From: an uncultured Actinotalea sp.
Lineage (GTDB): Bacteria > Actinomycetota > Actinomycetes > Actinomycetales > Cellulomonadaceae
Length of the DNA stretch: 25,853 nt
NCBI RefSeq assembly: GCF_946885855.1
Contig: NZ_CAMPHH010000009.1
Span: 1-25,853, forward strand
Direction: 5' to 3'
Below are positions 7,311 through 15,619 of this stretch, piece by piece. Position numbers and translations under genes: made by a program. The notes beneath the pieces are model-generated. The model was given only the letters and a program-made list of their open reading frames with translations, had not been told where the DNA came from and ran no database searches. Numbering within the stretch: the stretch's first letter is position 1; each line of letters opens with the position of its first letter.

Positions 7311-7952
7311 TCAGTGTCCTCTCAGACTCAGGACCCAGTTCTCCAGCAGCTGCGCGCCGGGGTCCCCGGACTTCTCCGGGTGGAACTGGGTGGCGGCCAG
7401 CGGGCCGTTCTCCACGGCGGCGACGAACCGTCCGCCGTGCTCGGCCCACGTCACCGCGGGGGGCGTGAAGCGTCCGCCGCCGAGCGGGCCGAAGCTCCGC
7501 GCGGCATAGGAGTGCACGAAGTAGAAGTACTGGTCCTCGACCCCGGCGAACAGCGTCGAGCCCGGGGCGGCGTCCACCGTCGACCAGCCCATGTGCGGGA
7601 CGACCGGCGCGTCGAGCCGATCGACGACGCCCGGCCACTCGCCGAGGCCGTCGGTGCGCACGCCGTGCTCGTCACCGTGCTCGAACATCACCTGCATGCC
7701 CACGCAGATGCCCAGGACCGGGCGTCCACCGGCGAGCCGGCGGTCGATGATCTGGTCGCCGCGGACCTGCCGCAGGCCGGACATCACCGCGGCGAACGCG
7801 CCGACCCCGGGGACCACGAGCCCGTCGGCCTGCGTGGCGGCGTCGACGTCCGCCGTGAGCTCGACGTCGGCGCCGACCCGGGTGAGGGCGCGCACGGCCG
7901 AGCGCACGTTGCCGAAGCCGTAGTCGAGGACGACGACGCGGGGGGAGGTCAC
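7311..7952 (-). CDS. hisH: Imidazole glycerol phosphate synthase, glutaminase subunit HisH
   Basis: The 213-residue class I glutamine amidotransferase supplies ammonia to HisF for ring closure to imidazole glycerol phosphate and AICAR. The triad is intact: Cys83 in [11 protein letters not shown], His191 and Glu193 in TQFHPEKSG. The oxyanion strand region VPGVGAF (47-53) and the HMGWSTV and YFVHSY segments are typical of HisH. hisF is not in the window. The start is GTG at 7952. TAGACT lies 6 nt before it and there is no Shine-Dalgarno, so hisH-priA-sseB may have its own leaderless transcript in addition to read-through from hisC. Confidence 0.97.
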   Translation of the reverse strand: MTSPRVVVLDYGFGNVRSAVRALTRVGADVELTADVDAATQADGLVVPGVGAFAAVMSGLRQVRGDQIIDRRLAGGRPVLGICVGMQVMFEHGDEHGVRTDGLGEWPGVVDRLDAPVVPHMGWSTVDAAPGSTLFAGVEDQYFYFVHSYAARSFGPLGGGRFTPPAVTWAEHGGRFVAAVENGPLAATQFHPEKSGDPGAQLLENWVLSLRGH

Positions 7953-7958
7953 CGCGGG

Positions 7959-7964
7959 AGTCTA
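7959..7964 (-). promoter_or_regulatory. Leaderless -10 element of hisH
   Basis: TAGACT, 6-nt spacer CCCGCG, then GTG. The block is nearly identical to that of the lipoprotein hydrolase (CAGACT, CCCGCC, GTG) and shares its hexamer with dnaE. It gives an internal promoter inside the his cluster. Confidence 0.65.
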
Positions 7965-7976
7965 ACGAGAACGCGC

Positions 7977-8429
7977 TCAGCCGCGCCGACGCGCCCGGGC
8001 CGCGGCGGTGAGCGTGCGCGCCGCCCGCCACCGCGACATGCCGACCGAGGTGACGACGCCCGGCAGGTCCGCCACGACGACCTGACCCAGGAGCAGCTGC
8101 TCCACCACGGCCGGGGCGCCGTCGAGCATGAGGACGGCCGAGACGTCGTCGCCGCGCGTCCCACCGGACCAGCGCGAGCCCGACATCCGGCCCCCACGGT
8201 GGACGAGGAGCACGACCATCGTGTTGGCGAGGGCCCGGGAGACGGTGGCCGCGGCGCGCTCGGGTGCCTCGCCGGCGGCGTCCCGGCAGACGGCGACCGC
8301 GCCGATGTCGGTCGGCACGACGTCGACGGCGACCTTGCCCAGCGCGCAGGCCGCCGCGAGCGGCTCGGCGTGCGCGACCTGGGTGAGGAGCACCGCCGTC
8401 GGCGGCAGCACGGCGTCGTCCGTGCTCAC
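7977..8429 (-). CDS. Uncharacterised protein embedded between hisB and hisH
   Basis: The 150-residue product has no domain I recognise. It is rich in Ala and Val, with alternating hydrophobic stretches ([16 protein letters not shown] at about 33-48, [15 protein letters not shown] at about 66-80, [20 protein letters not shown] at about 111-130) and an Arg-rich C-terminus. That pattern suggests a compact alpha/beta protein rather than a membrane protein. Its GTG start overlaps the hisB stop (GTGA) and it ends 24 nt before hisH, so it is translated with the histidine enzymes. Codon use matches its neighbours, so it is a real gene. A role in histidine synthesis or its regulation is possible but is supported only by location. 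Confidence 0.85.
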   Translation of the reverse strand: MSTDDAVLPPTAVLLTQVAHAEPLAAACALGKVAVDVVPTDIGAVAVCRDAAGEAPERAAATVSRALANTMVVLLVHRGGRMSGSRWSGGTRGDDVSAVLMLDGAPAVVEQLLLGQVVVADLPGVVTSVGMSRWRAARTLTAAARARRRG

Positions 8430-9025
8430 AGGGCGCCCTTGGTCGACGGGATCCCCTCCACCCGCGGGTCCGGCGCCACGGCCGCCCGCAGCGCGCGGGC
8501 GAGCGCCTTGAACTGGGCCTCGACGATGTGGTGGGGGTCCCGCCCGGCCAGCACCCGCATGTGGATGCAGATGCCGGCGTGGTGGGCGATCGACTCCAGC
8601 ACGTGCCGCGTCAGCGAGCCCGTGAAGTGCCCGCCGATGAGGTGGTACTCCTGCCCCGCCGGCTCGCCGTCGTGCACGAGGTACGGCCGCCCGGAGACGT
8701 CCACGACCGCCTGCGCCAGCGCCTCGTCGAGCGGGACGAGCGCGTCCCCGAACCGGCCGATCCCGGCCTTGTCGCCCAGCGCGACGCGCAGCGCCTCCCC
8801 GAGCGTGATCGCGACGTCCTCGACCGTGTGGTGCGCGTCGATGTGGGTGTCCCCGGTCGCCCGGACGGTCAGGTCGACCAGGGAGTGCTTGCCGAGGGCG
8901 GTGAGCATGTGGTCGTAGAAGGGGACGGAGGTCGAGATGTCCGTCCGGCCCGTCCCATCCAGGTCGAGCTCGACGAGGACGCTCGACTCCGACGTGGTGC
9001 GCTCGATGCGCGCTGTCCTGCTCAC
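8426..9025 (-). CDS. hisB: Imidazoleglycerol-phosphate dehydratase
   Basis: The 199-residue monofunctional HisB dehydrates imidazole glycerol phosphate to imidazole acetol phosphate. Both metal-binding signatures are present: DAHHTVED with His65, His66 and Glu69, and [17 protein letters not shown] with His165, His166 and Glu169. The family segments [10 protein letters not shown] and [18 protein letters not shown] also match. There is no phosphatase domain, unlike the E. coli fusion. The GTG start at 9025 overlaps the hisC stop (GTGA). A much longer open frame upstream is only the shadow of hisC. Confidence 0.98.
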   Translation of the reverse strand: MSRTARIERTTSESSVLVELDLDGTGRTDISTSVPFYDHMLTALGKHSLVDLTVRATGDTHIDAHHTVEDVAITLGEALRVALGDKAGIGRFGDALVPLDEALAQAVVDVSGRPYLVHDGEPAGQEYHLIGGHFTGSLTRHVLESIAHHAGICIHMRVLAGRDPHHIVEAQFKALARALRAAVAPDPRVEGIPSTKGAL

Positions 9026-10179
9026 AGTCCTGCCACCTCCACCAGGGCGTCCCGGAACGCCGTCATCTCCTCCGGGGTGCCGATCGACACCCGGAGCCAT
9101 CCGTCGGGACCCGTCTCCCGGATGAGCACGCCCCGGTCCAGCAGTCCCTGCCAGACGGCGCGCCGGTCCGGGAACCGCCCGAAGAGCACGAAGTTCGCGT
9201 CGCTGTCCGCCACGGTCAGCCCCCGCCCGCGCAGCCACGCGACGGTCGCGTCGCGCTCGGCCCGCAGCCCGTCGACCTGCGCCATGAGCTCGTCGGCGTG
9301 GGCGAGCGCCGCGCGCGCGACGGCCTGCGTCACGGCCGACAGGTGGTAGGGCAGGCGGACGACGCGCAGGGCGTCGACGACCGCGCGGTCCGCCACCAGG
9401 TAGCCCACGCGGGCCCCAGCCATGCCGAACGCCTTGGACATCGTGCGGCTCACCACGAGGTTCGGGTGGTCGTGCAGGAGCTCCAGGGCCGACGGCGTCC
9501 CCGCGCGCCGGAACTCCCCGTAGGCCTCGTCGACGACGACGAGGCACCCGCCGGGGACCTCGTCGGCCGCGGCCAGGACGGCCTCGATCTCGGAGCTCGG
9601 CAGCGCGGTGCCGGTCGGGTTGTTGGGACTGGCGAGCAGCACGACCGAGGGGGCGTGCTCGGCGACCTGCTGCCGGACGTGCTCCAGGTCCAGCGTGAAG
9701 TCCTCCGCGCGGCGGCCCGTCACCCACCGCGTCGAGGTGTCGCGGGCGTACTCGGGGTACAGCGAGTAGGTCGGCGCGAAGGACAGCGCCGTCCGTCCCG
9801 GACCGCCGAAGGCCTGGAGGAGGTGCAGCATGATCTCGTTGGAGCCGTTGGCGGCCCAGACGTGCTCGACCGGGGGACGCACCCCCGACTCGGCCTCCAG
9901 ATAGGCCGCGAGGTCGGTCCGCAGCCCGAGGAACTCCCGGTCGGGGTAGCGGTTCAGCCCGCGCGCGGCCACGGCGACGGCGTCGGCGATGTCCGCGACC
10001 ACGCGGTCCGACGGCGGGTACGGGTTCTCGTTGACGTTGAGCAGCACCGGCACGTCGAGCTGGGGGGCACCGTACGGCTCGAGGCCGACGAGGTCCCCGC
10101 GCAGGGGCAGGACGGCGGCGCCGGCGGGCGGCTGCGTCGCGGGCGGGCGCGTGTGCGTCGGGCTCGTCTGGGCGGTCAC
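9022..10179 (-). CDS. hisC: Histidinol-phosphate aminotransferase
   Basis: This 385-residue class I/II PLP aminotransferase converts imidazole acetol phosphate and glutamate to histidinol phosphate. The PLP lysine is Lys249 in [16 protein letters not shown]. Other fold landmarks are NENPYPPS (50-57), ASPNNPTG (183-190) and [10 protein letters not shown] (214-223). The N-terminal 25 residues are a Thr/Pro-rich extension before the family core. The start is GTG at 10179, with TACGAT 7 nt before it and no Shine-Dalgarno, so it is probably leaderless and heads the hisC-hisB-orf-hisH-priA-sseB run. hisD, usually directly upstream in actinobacteria, is instead 4 kb away. Confidence 0.97.
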   Translation of the reverse strand: MTAQTSPTHTRPPATQPPAGAAVLPLRGDLVGLEPYGAPQLDVPVLLNVNENPYPPSDRVVADIADAVAVAARGLNRYPDREFLGLRTDLAAYLEAESGVRPPVEHVWAANGSNEIMLHLLQAFGGPGRTALSFAPTYSLYPEYARDTSTRWVTGRRAEDFTLDLEHVRQQVAEHAPSVVLLASPNNPTGTALPSSEIEAVLAAADEVPGGCLVVVDEAYGEFRRAGTPSALELLHDHPNLVVSRTMSKAFGMAGARVGYLVADRAVVDALRVVRLPYHLSAVTQAVARAALAHADELMAQVDGLRAERDATVAWLRGRGLTVADSDANFVLFGRFPDRRAVWQGLLDRGVLIRETGPDGWLRVSIGTPEEMTAFRDALVEVAGL

Positions 10180-10186
10180 GCGCCCG

Positions 10187-10192
10187 ATCGTA
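10187..10192 (-). promoter_or_regulatory. Leaderless -10 element of the hisC operon
   Basis: TACGAT (TANNNT) is followed by a 7-nt spacer and the GTG at 10179. It lies in the 24-bp gap after the upstream membrane protein gene. Confidence 0.62.
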
Positions 10193-10203
10193 GCCAGCGC
10201 GGC

Positions 10204-10854
10204 TCAGCCCTCGCCGCGACCGCCCAGCTCGAGGACCATCCGGCCGTCCTCGGGGCGGAAGCCGATCGTGCGGAGGTAGCCCTCGGACGCCGTCATGCCG
10301 GGGGACGCGACGACCCGCCGCGTCCCGAGCGCCGCGAAGGGGCCGTCGGACCGGAACACGAACTCGCCCGGCGTGAAGTCCCGGAACGCCGGCAGCACGT
10401 AGTCCAGCAGGACCTGCTGCTCGCCCGGCGCGTCGCCCTCGCGCGCCAGCACCACGCCGACGACCTCGTCGCCGGAGCTCACGAGGAACGCGTGCCGCGC
10501 GGACGCCGCGAGCTCGTCCGCGGTCCGGCCCCGCAGGTCGGGGTTGAACGCGGCCACGTCCTCGGCGTGCCGGCGCAGGAGGTGGCGCAGGAACGGCTCG
10601 TCCGGGCCGATCGGCACGGCGTCGTAGACGCGCGGGTCGTGCCGCTGGCGCAGCAGCCGGACGATGAAGACCAGGTTGATGCCCACGAGGACGGCGTTCA
10701 TCGCCACCATCGGCCAGACGCCGAGGACCGCGTTGTAGAAGACCAGCACGGCGCTCGCGGACAGGTTCAGCACGCGGAAGCGCATCACCCGGGACTGCAG
10801 CAGCGACACGATGAGGACGGCTGAGCCGAGCCAGCCGATCGCTTCCACGACCAC
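10204..10854 (-). CDS. YgjV-like membrane protein with GNAT-like C-terminal domain
   Basis: The 216-residue product has three hydrophobic helices at about 5-20, 30-46 and 48-68, resembling the YgjV inner-membrane family ([36 protein letters not shown]). A soluble domain follows at about 80-212 with features of the acetyltransferase fold ([12 protein letters not shown], and [14 protein letters not shown] near the end). The function is unknown. It starts at GTG 10854 with a good Shine-Dalgarno (AGGAG, 7-nt spacer), and a TAGGAT -10 lies about 45 nt upstream. It is therefore a conventional leadered gene, unlike its neighbours. The GNAT assignment is tentative because no clear acetyl-CoA loop is visible. 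Confidence 0.82.
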   Translation of the reverse strand: MVVEAIGWLGSAVLIVSLLQSRVMRFRVLNLSASAVLVFYNAVLGVWPMVAMNAVLVGINLVFIVRLLRQRHDPRVYDAVPIGPDEPFLRHLLRRHAEDVAAFNPDLRGRTADELAASARHAFLVSSGDEVVGVVLAREGDAPGEQQVLLDYVLPAFRDFTPGEFVFRSDGPFAALGTRRVVASPGMTASEGYLRTIGFRPEDGRMVLELGGRGEG

Positions 10855-10897
10855 GTGCGTTCTCCTGTCCGGTCCCGGCGTCGGCGCCGACCGCGCG

Positions 10898-10903
10898 ATC
10901 CTA
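10898..10903 (-). promoter_or_regulatory. Candidate -10 element upstream of the YgjV-like gene
   Basis: TAGGAT on the minus strand lies 43 nt before the GTG at 10854, leaving room for a leader with the AGGAG ribosome-binding site. I do not see a clear -35. Confidence 0.5.
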
Positions 10904-10933
10904 CGGCGCGGCGCCCTCCCGACGTCGCCGCGT

Positions 10934-10959
10934 CGACGCGTCGTGCGTCGTGCGCGTCG
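10934..10959 (-). terminator. Candidate terminator hairpin after the lipoprotein hydrolase
   Basis: A 7-bp perfect stem (10934-10940 with 10953-10959) with a 12-nt loop begins 2 nt past the hydrolase stop. There is no U tract. A separate 12-nt palindrome, cgcgtcgacgcg, overlaps at 10929-10940. Confidence 0.35.
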
Positions 10960-10961
10960 CT

Positions 10962-11849
10962 TCAGCCGGCGAGCGTCTCCAGGACCCAGCCCGCGACGAC
11001 GTCGCCGGAGACGTCCGGCCGCAGGATGCCGCTGTGCGTCGCCCCCGCGAGGACCTCGACCCGGACCGGGTGGTCGCCCTCGGCGAGGACCGCCTCGAAG
11101 CCGCGCGCGAACTCCTCGCCGACGAGACGGTCGGCGTCGCCCTGCAGGAGGAGGAACGGCACCTCCGGTCGCTCACCCGCGAGGAGGAGCGGGTTGCCCT
11201 CGGCCCACAGCGCCGGCGCCTCCGGCTCCGGCACGCCGAAGAGGTTCCCCGCGAGCCCACCGGTCGCGGAGACGTCGTAGGGGCCGGCCAGCCCCACGAC
11301 GCCGTCGGCGGCGCGGTCCGGGTACGGGCAGGACGCGTCCTCGCCGGCCGGCGCGAGGCCGACGACGGCGGCCAGGTGCGCGCCGGCGGAGTGGCCCGCC
11401 AGCACGACCGGGACGTCGGGCACCTGCTCGGCGGCGAAGGCCACGGCGCACCGGACGTCGTCCGCGGGCACCGGCCAGCTCGTCCCGGTCGAGGACGTGC
11501 CGTAGGTGATCGTCACGGTCGCGAGGCCGGCCGACCGCAGGTGCGCCCCGAGCGGCGCCAGCGCCGACGGGTCCGCGGTGGCCCACCCGCCGCCCGGCAC
11601 GAGGACGACGACGGCCGCCGGGGGGACCTCGGGCACCTCGACCGTCGCGGGCAGGCCCGCCAGGTACTCCCCCGGCCCCGGGTCGGCCTCGGGACGCGGG
11701 GGCGCGCCGGTGGGCGTCGGCGTCGGGGACGTGGGTGCCGGTGTCGCCGACGGGCCGCCGGGCCCGCCGTCCGGTGTGGTCGAGGCGCTGCCGCACCCCG
11801 CCGCGAGCCCGAGCGCGAGGAGGACGGTGGGAACGGTGGGCCGGCGCAC
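10962..11849 (-). CDS. Alpha/beta-hydrolase (esterase-like) lipoprotein
   Basis: The 295-residue product has a lipoprotein signal peptide (VRRPTVPTVLLALGLAAGC, Cys19), then a Pro/Thr/Gly-rich tether (about 20-60), then an alpha/beta-hydrolase fold. The oxyanion segment is VPGGGW (84-89), which replaces the usual HGGG/HGGA. The nucleophile is Ser154 in AGHSAGAH, the acid is in GDADRLV (Asp240 most likely) and the base is His272 in GATHSG. It resembles BD-FAE/esterase-lipase enzymes, but the substrate cannot be predicted. I chose GTG at 11849 because the signal peptide begins there and CAGACT lies 6 nt upstream. An in-frame start at 11900 would add residues that spoil the signal peptide. It is divergent from recQ. 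Confidence 0.9.
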   Translation of the reverse strand: MRRPTVPTVLLALGLAAGCGSASTTPDGGPGGPSATPAPTSPTPTPTGAPPRPEADPGPGEYLAGLPATVEVPEVPPAAVVVLVPGGGWATADPSALAPLGAHLRSAGLATVTITYGTSSTGTSWPVPADDVRCAVAFAAEQVPDVPVVLAGHSAGAHLAAVVGLAPAGEDASCPYPDRAADGVVGLAGPYDVSATGGLAGNLFGVPEPEAPALWAEGNPLLLAGERPEVPFLLLQGDADRLVGEEFARGFEAVLAEGDHPVRVEVLAGATHSGILRPDVSGDVVAGWVLETLAG

Positions 11850-11855
11850 GGCGGG

Positions 11856-11861
11856 AGTCTG
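11856..11861 (-). promoter_or_regulatory. Leaderless -10 element of the lipoprotein hydrolase gene
   Basis: CAGACT, 6-nt spacer CCCGCC, then the GTG at 11849. The block is almost the same as the one before hisH. Confidence 0.55.
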
Positions 11862-11938
11862 CCAGGTGGAGCCGGACCCCTCCAGGCGGCACGTCGCCAC
11901 CGAGGGACCGCGGCCCGGTCCGTGTCGGAGCCGGCTGA

Positions 11939-11944
11939 CACACT
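11939..11944 (+). promoter_or_regulatory. Leaderless -10 element of recQ
   Basis: CACACT is followed by 6 nt (ggcgcg) and the ATG at 11951. There is no Shine-Dalgarno. Confidence 0.5.
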
Positions 11945-11950
11945 GGCGCG

Positions 11951-14170
11951 ATGCCCTCGACCCCGCTCCCGGACACGAAAGCCGACGCCCCCGTCCTGCC
12001 GGCGGCCGCCGCCGGCGCCACCGGCGACCGGCTGCGCGAGCGCGCGAAGGAGCTGCTCCGCGCCCTCGTCGGTCGGCCCGACGCGCGGCTGCGGGAGGAC
12101 CAGTGGACCGCGATCGAGGCCCTCGTGGTCGGGCGGCGACGCGCGCTCGTGGTGCAGCGGACGGGCTGGGGGAAGTCGGCGGTCTACTTCGTCGCCACCG
12201 GCCTGCTACGGGAGCGCGGGGCGGGCCCGACCGTCATCGTCTCGCCGCTGCTGGCCCTCATGCGCAACCAGGTGGAGTCCGCCCGCCGGGCCGGGATCCG
12301 CGCCGAGACGATCCACTCGGCGAACACGGACGAGTGGGACGCCGTGCGGACCCGGGTCGGCGCCGGGGAGGTCGACGTGCTCCTCGTCTCGCCCGAGCGG
12401 CTCACGCACCCGGGCTTCCGGGACGAGGTCCTGCCGCACCTGGCCGCGACGACGGGACTGCTCGTCGTCGACGAGGCGCACTGCATCTCCGACTGGGGCC
12501 ACGACTTCCGACCGGACTACCGCCGCATCGCGACCCTGCTCACGGACCTCCGACCGGGCACGCCCGTCCTCGCGACGACCGCGACCGCCAACGCACGCGT
12601 GACCGCGGACGTCGCCGAGCAGCTGCGGGCCGGCCACGCCGGCGAGGTGCTCGTGCTCCGTGGAACGCTCGAGCGGGAGAGCCTGCACCTGGGCGTGCTC
12701 GAGCTGCCGGACCAGGCAGCCCGACTGGCGTGGTTGGCGTCGACCCTGCCCCGGCTGCCCGGCTCGGGCATCGTCTACTGCCTCACCGTCGCGGCGGCGG
12801 AGCAGGTGGCCGCGCACCTACGGTCCGCGGGGATCGCGGTCCGCAGCTACACCGGACGGACCGAGCCGGCCGAGCGCGCCGCATCGGAGGAGGACCTCCT
12901 CGCGAACCGCGTCAAGGCCCTCGTCGCGACCTCGGCCCTCGGGATGGGGTTCGACAAGCCGGACCTCGGGTTCGTCGTGCACCTCGGGGCGCCGGCCTCC
13001 CCGATCAGCTACTACCAGCAGGTCGGGCGCGCCGGACGAGCCACCGAGCGGGCGGACGTCGTGCTGCTGCCGGGCCCCGAGGACCGGGCGGTGTGGGACT
13101 GGTTCGCCGCCCAGGCCTTCCCCGCCCAGGACCAGGTCCGGGCGACCCTGGACGCACTCGCAGCGGCCGGCCGGCCCCTGTCCACGGCTGCGCTGGAGCC
13201 CCGCGTGGACCTGCGGCGGTCGCGTCTGGAGCTCCTGCTCAAGGTGCTCGACGTCGACGGCGCCGTGCGCCGCGTCCCGGGCGGCTGGGTCACGACGGGA
13301 CAGCCGTGGTCCTACGACGCCGAGCGCTACGCCCGTGTGGAGGCGGCCCGGACCGCTGAGCAGCGGCTGATGACGGACTACGTCACGACGCCGCGCTGCC
13401 GGATGGCGTTCCTCCGGTCCGTCCTCGACGACCCGGAGCTCGAGGACGCCGGTCGCGCCGGCCCGGACGGTGGCTGGCGGTGCGGACGGTGCGACCGCTG
13501 CGTGCCGGGCGCCCGGTGGTCGGCGCCCGACGACGACGCCGTGCGCTCGGCCCGGGAGGCGCTCGCCGTCCCCGGCGAGGAGGTCGAGCCACGACGGCAG
13601 TGGCCGACCGGCATGGCCGCCCTCGGCGTCGAGCTGTCCGGGCGGATCCGGCCGGACGAGCAGGCGGGCTCGGGACGGGCCGTCGGCCGGCTCGACGCCC
13701 TCGGCTGGGGGCCGGCACTCCGGGACGTCCTCACCGTCCAGGACGACGGGCTGCCCGTGGACGGGCTCCTGCCCGAGCCGCTGCGCCGCGCCGTCCGCGA
13801 GGTCCTCGAGGCCTGGGGACCCGAGGTGGACGGGGTCGTGGCCGTCGCCTCGGCGAGCCGCCCCGAGCTGGTCCGGCACCTCGCCGCCGGCACCGCCGGC
13901 GTCCTCGGGGTGCCCCTCGTCGGCGCGCTCGTCCCCCACGACGACGTGCCCCCAGGGCGGCACGACGTCAACTCCGCGCAGCGGCTCGCGGGCGTCGTCC
14001 GCCGCCTGGGTGTCGGGCTCGGCGACGCGGCGCTCGCCGGGCTGCCGGGGCGCCGCGTCCTGCTGGTCGACGACCGCGTGGACACCGGGTGGACGATGAC
14101 CGTCGGCGCGCGGCTCCTGCGGCAGCACGGCGCGACGGAGGTGCTGCCGTTCGCCCTCGCCGTGGGCTGA
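11951..14170 (+). CDS. recQ: RecQ-family DNA helicase with C-terminal phosphoribosyltransferase-like domain
   Basis: This 739-residue protein is a 3'-5' superfamily 2 helicase for DNA repair and recombination. It carries Walker A QRTGWGKS (69-76; the family usually has TGGGKS), SPLLALMRNQV (98-108), the DEAH box with the RecQ aromatic loop DEAHCISDWGHDFRPDY (174-190), TTATAN (209-214), and motif VI QQVGRAGR (356-363). Zinc ligands follow at Cys483, Cys511, Cys514 and Cys517. The region from about 590 is not a standard HRDC domain. It reads as a type I phosphoribosyltransferase fold, ending in VLLVDDRVDTGWTMTV (703-718), the PRPP-binding motif. An ATG start with CACACT 6 nt upstream suggests a leaderless mRNA. 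It converges on hisD with only 12 nt between the stops. Confidence 0.95.
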   Translation: MPSTPLPDTKADAPVLPAAAAGATGDRLRERAKELLRALVGRPDARLREDQWTAIEALVVGRRRALVVQRTGWGKSAVYFVATGLLRERGAGPTVIVSPLLALMRNQVESARRAGIRAETIHSANTDEWDAVRTRVGAGEVDVLLVSPERLTHPGFRDEVLPHLAATTGLLVVDEAHCISDWGHDFRPDYRRIATLLTDLRPGTPVLATTATANARVTADVAEQLRAGHAGEVLVLRGTLERESLHLGVLELPDQAARLAWLASTLPRLPGSGIVYCLTVAAAEQVAAHLRSAGIAVRSYTGRTEPAERAASEEDLLANRVKALVATSALGMGFDKPDLGFVVHLGAPASPISYYQQVGRAGRATERADVVLLPGPEDRAVWDWFAAQAFPAQDQVRATLDALAAAGRPLSTAALEPRVDLRRSRLELLLKVLDVDGAVRRVPGGWVTTGQPWSYDAERYARVEAARTAEQRLMTDYVTTPRCRMAFLRSVLDDPELEDAGRAGPDGGWRCGRCDRCVPGARWSAPDDDAVRSAREALAVPGEEVEPRRQWPTGMAALGVELSGRIRPDEQAGSGRAVGRLDALGWGPALRDVLTVQDDGLPVDGLLPEPLRRAVREVLEAWGPEVDGVVAVASASRPELVRHLAAGTAGVLGVPLVGALVPHDDVPPGRHDVNSAQRLAGVVRRLGVGLGDAALAGLPGRRVLLVDDRVDTGWTMTVGARLLRQHGATEVLPFALAVG

Positions 14171-14182
14171 CCCGCGCGTCCG

Positions 14183-15535
14183 TCAGAACCGGGCGCGCAC
14201 CGCCTCGCCGTGCGCCGGCAGGTCCTCGTCGCCGGCGAGCGCGACGAGACGGTCGGAGACCTCCGCGAGCGCCCGCTCCCCGTACTCCACGACCTGGACC
14301 GGACGCAGGAAGCTGTGCACGCCCAGGCCGCTGGAGAAGTGCGCGCACCCGCCGGTGGGCAGCACGTGGTTGGAGCCCGCCATGTAGTCCCCCAGGGACA
14401 CCGGCGAGAACGGCCCGACGAAGATCGCTCCCGCGCTCGTGACCCGGTCCGCCACCGCGGCGGCGTCCGCCGTCTGGATCTCCAGGTGCTCGGCGCCGTA
14501 CGCGTTGACGACCTCCAGCCCCTGCTCGAGGCCGTCGACCAGCACGATCGCCGACTGCGGGCCGGACAGTGCCGTCGCGACGCGCTCGCTGTGCTTCGTC
14601 GCGGCGACGACGCCCGGCAGGAGCGCCTCGACGGCGTCCGCCAGCTCCGCCGAGGCCGTCACCAGCACCGACGCCGACGTCGGCCCGTGCTCCGCCTGGG
14701 AGACGAGGTCGGCCGCGACGTGGCGCGGGTCCGCGGTCTCGTCCGCGAGGACGGCGATCTCCGTCGGGCCGGCCTCGGAGTCGATGCCGACGACACCGCG
14801 CACGAGCCGCTTCGCGGCCGTGACGTACTGGTTGCCCGGCCCCGTCACGACGTCCACCGGCTCGCAGAGCACCTCGCCGTCCTCCGGCGTCTGCCCTGCG
14901 GCGCCGTAGGCCAGCATGGCGACGGCCTGGGCGCCGCCGACCGCGTAGACCTCGTCCACGCCGAGCAGGTGGCACGCCGCGAGGATCGTCGGGTGCGGAA
15001 GCCCGCCGTGCTCGCGCTGCGGCGGGCTGGTCACGACGAGCGACCCCACACCGGCCTCCTGGGCCGGGACGACGTTCATGACGACGGAGGACGGGTAGAC
15101 CGCCAGGCCACCCGGCACGTAGAGCCCCACCCGCCGCACCGGGAGCCAGCGCTGGCGCACCTGGGCCCCCGGGGCGACGTCGACGGTGAGGCCGTTCGGG
15201 ACCTGCGCACGGTGGACGAGGCGCACGCGGCGGATCGCCTCCTCCAGCGCGGCGCGGACGGTCGGGTCGAGCGCCGCGGCGGCCTGCTCGAGCGCCGCGG
15301 CCGGGACGCGCAGGCTCTCGGGCCGCACGCCGTCGAAGCGCTCGGCGAGGTCGCGCAGGGCTGCGGCACCGCGGTGGCGCACGTCCTCGACCAGCGGGGC
15401 GACCTGGTGGAGCGCCCCCTCGACGTCCAGCTCCGGGCGGGGCAGCGTCCCGGCCAGCTCACGTGCCGAGAGGCTGCGGCCGCGCAGGTCGATGCGGGAG
15501 ATCGTCGGGGAGGTCACCGTGGTCACGTCTGCCAT
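14183..15535 (-). CDS. hisD: Histidinol dehydrogenase
   Basis: This zinc enzyme of up to 450 residues oxidises histidinol to histidine in two NAD-dependent steps. Zinc ligands correspond to Gln280 and His283 in [11 protein letters not shown], Asp383 in [11 protein letters not shown] and His442 in LPAHGEAV, at the same spacing as in the E. coli enzyme. The catalytic pair is Glu349-His350 in GAEHLEI. Two starts are possible: the ATG at 15535, or the GTG three codons later (15526), which lies 7 nt after TACCAT and so fits a leaderless transcript. hisD is normally contiguous with hisCB in actinobacteria. Here it stands alone, separated by a membrane protein gene, a lipoprotein gene and recQ. Confidence 0.97.
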   Translation of the reverse strand: MADVTTVTSPTISRIDLRGRSLSARELAGTLPRPELDVEGALHQVAPLVEDVRHRGAAALRDLAERFDGVRPESLRVPAAALEQAAAALDPTVRAALEEAIRRVRLVHRAQVPNGLTVDVAPGAQVRQRWLPVRRVGLYVPGGLAVYPSSVVMNVVPAQEAGVGSLVVTSPPQREHGGLPHPTILAACHLLGVDEVYAVGGAQAVAMLAYGAAGQTPEDGEVLCEPVDVVTGPGNQYVTAAKRLVRGVVGIDSEAGPTEIAVLADETADPRHVAADLVSQAEHGPTSASVLVTASAELADAVEALLPGVVAATKHSERVATALSGPQSAIVLVDGLEQGLEVVNAYGAEHLEIQTADAAAVADRVTSAGAIFVGPFSPVSLGDYMAGSNHVLPTGGCAHFSSGLGVHSFLRPVQVVEYGERALAEVSDRLVALAGDEDLPAHGEAVRARF

Positions 15536-15539
15536 GGTA
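15534..15539 (-). promoter_or_regulatory. Possible leaderless -10 element of hisD
   Basis: TACCAT overlaps the upstream ATG candidate and lies 7 nt before the in-frame GTG at 15526. If it is the promoter, translation must begin at the GTG. Confidence 0.45.
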
Positions 15540-15607
15540 GGCGCGCCGGCACCGGCGCGGACCTCGTCGTCCGTCCGTTCTCAGACCGTCGCTGCCGCTG
15601 CGTACGG

Positions 15608-15613
15608 GACACT
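15608..15613 (+). promoter_or_regulatory. Leaderless -10 element of the S4-domain gene
   Basis: GACACT is followed by 6 nt (ggaggg) and the GTG at 15620. The GGAGG in the spacer is too close to the start to act as a Shine-Dalgarno. Confidence 0.45.
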
Positions 15614-15619
15614 GGAGGG

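Noticed and set aside
7305..7325. A leaderless signal (GACACT) before priA
   Set aside because: The spacer is only 5 nt, the start is 3 nt after the hisH stop, and a GAGAGGA that can serve as Shine-Dalgarno is present. Coupling to hisH explains it better.
6132..8918. A 928-codon open frame on the plus strand opposite the his genes
   Set aside because: It is the same antisense effect of GC-rich codon bias; all family motifs are on the minus strand.
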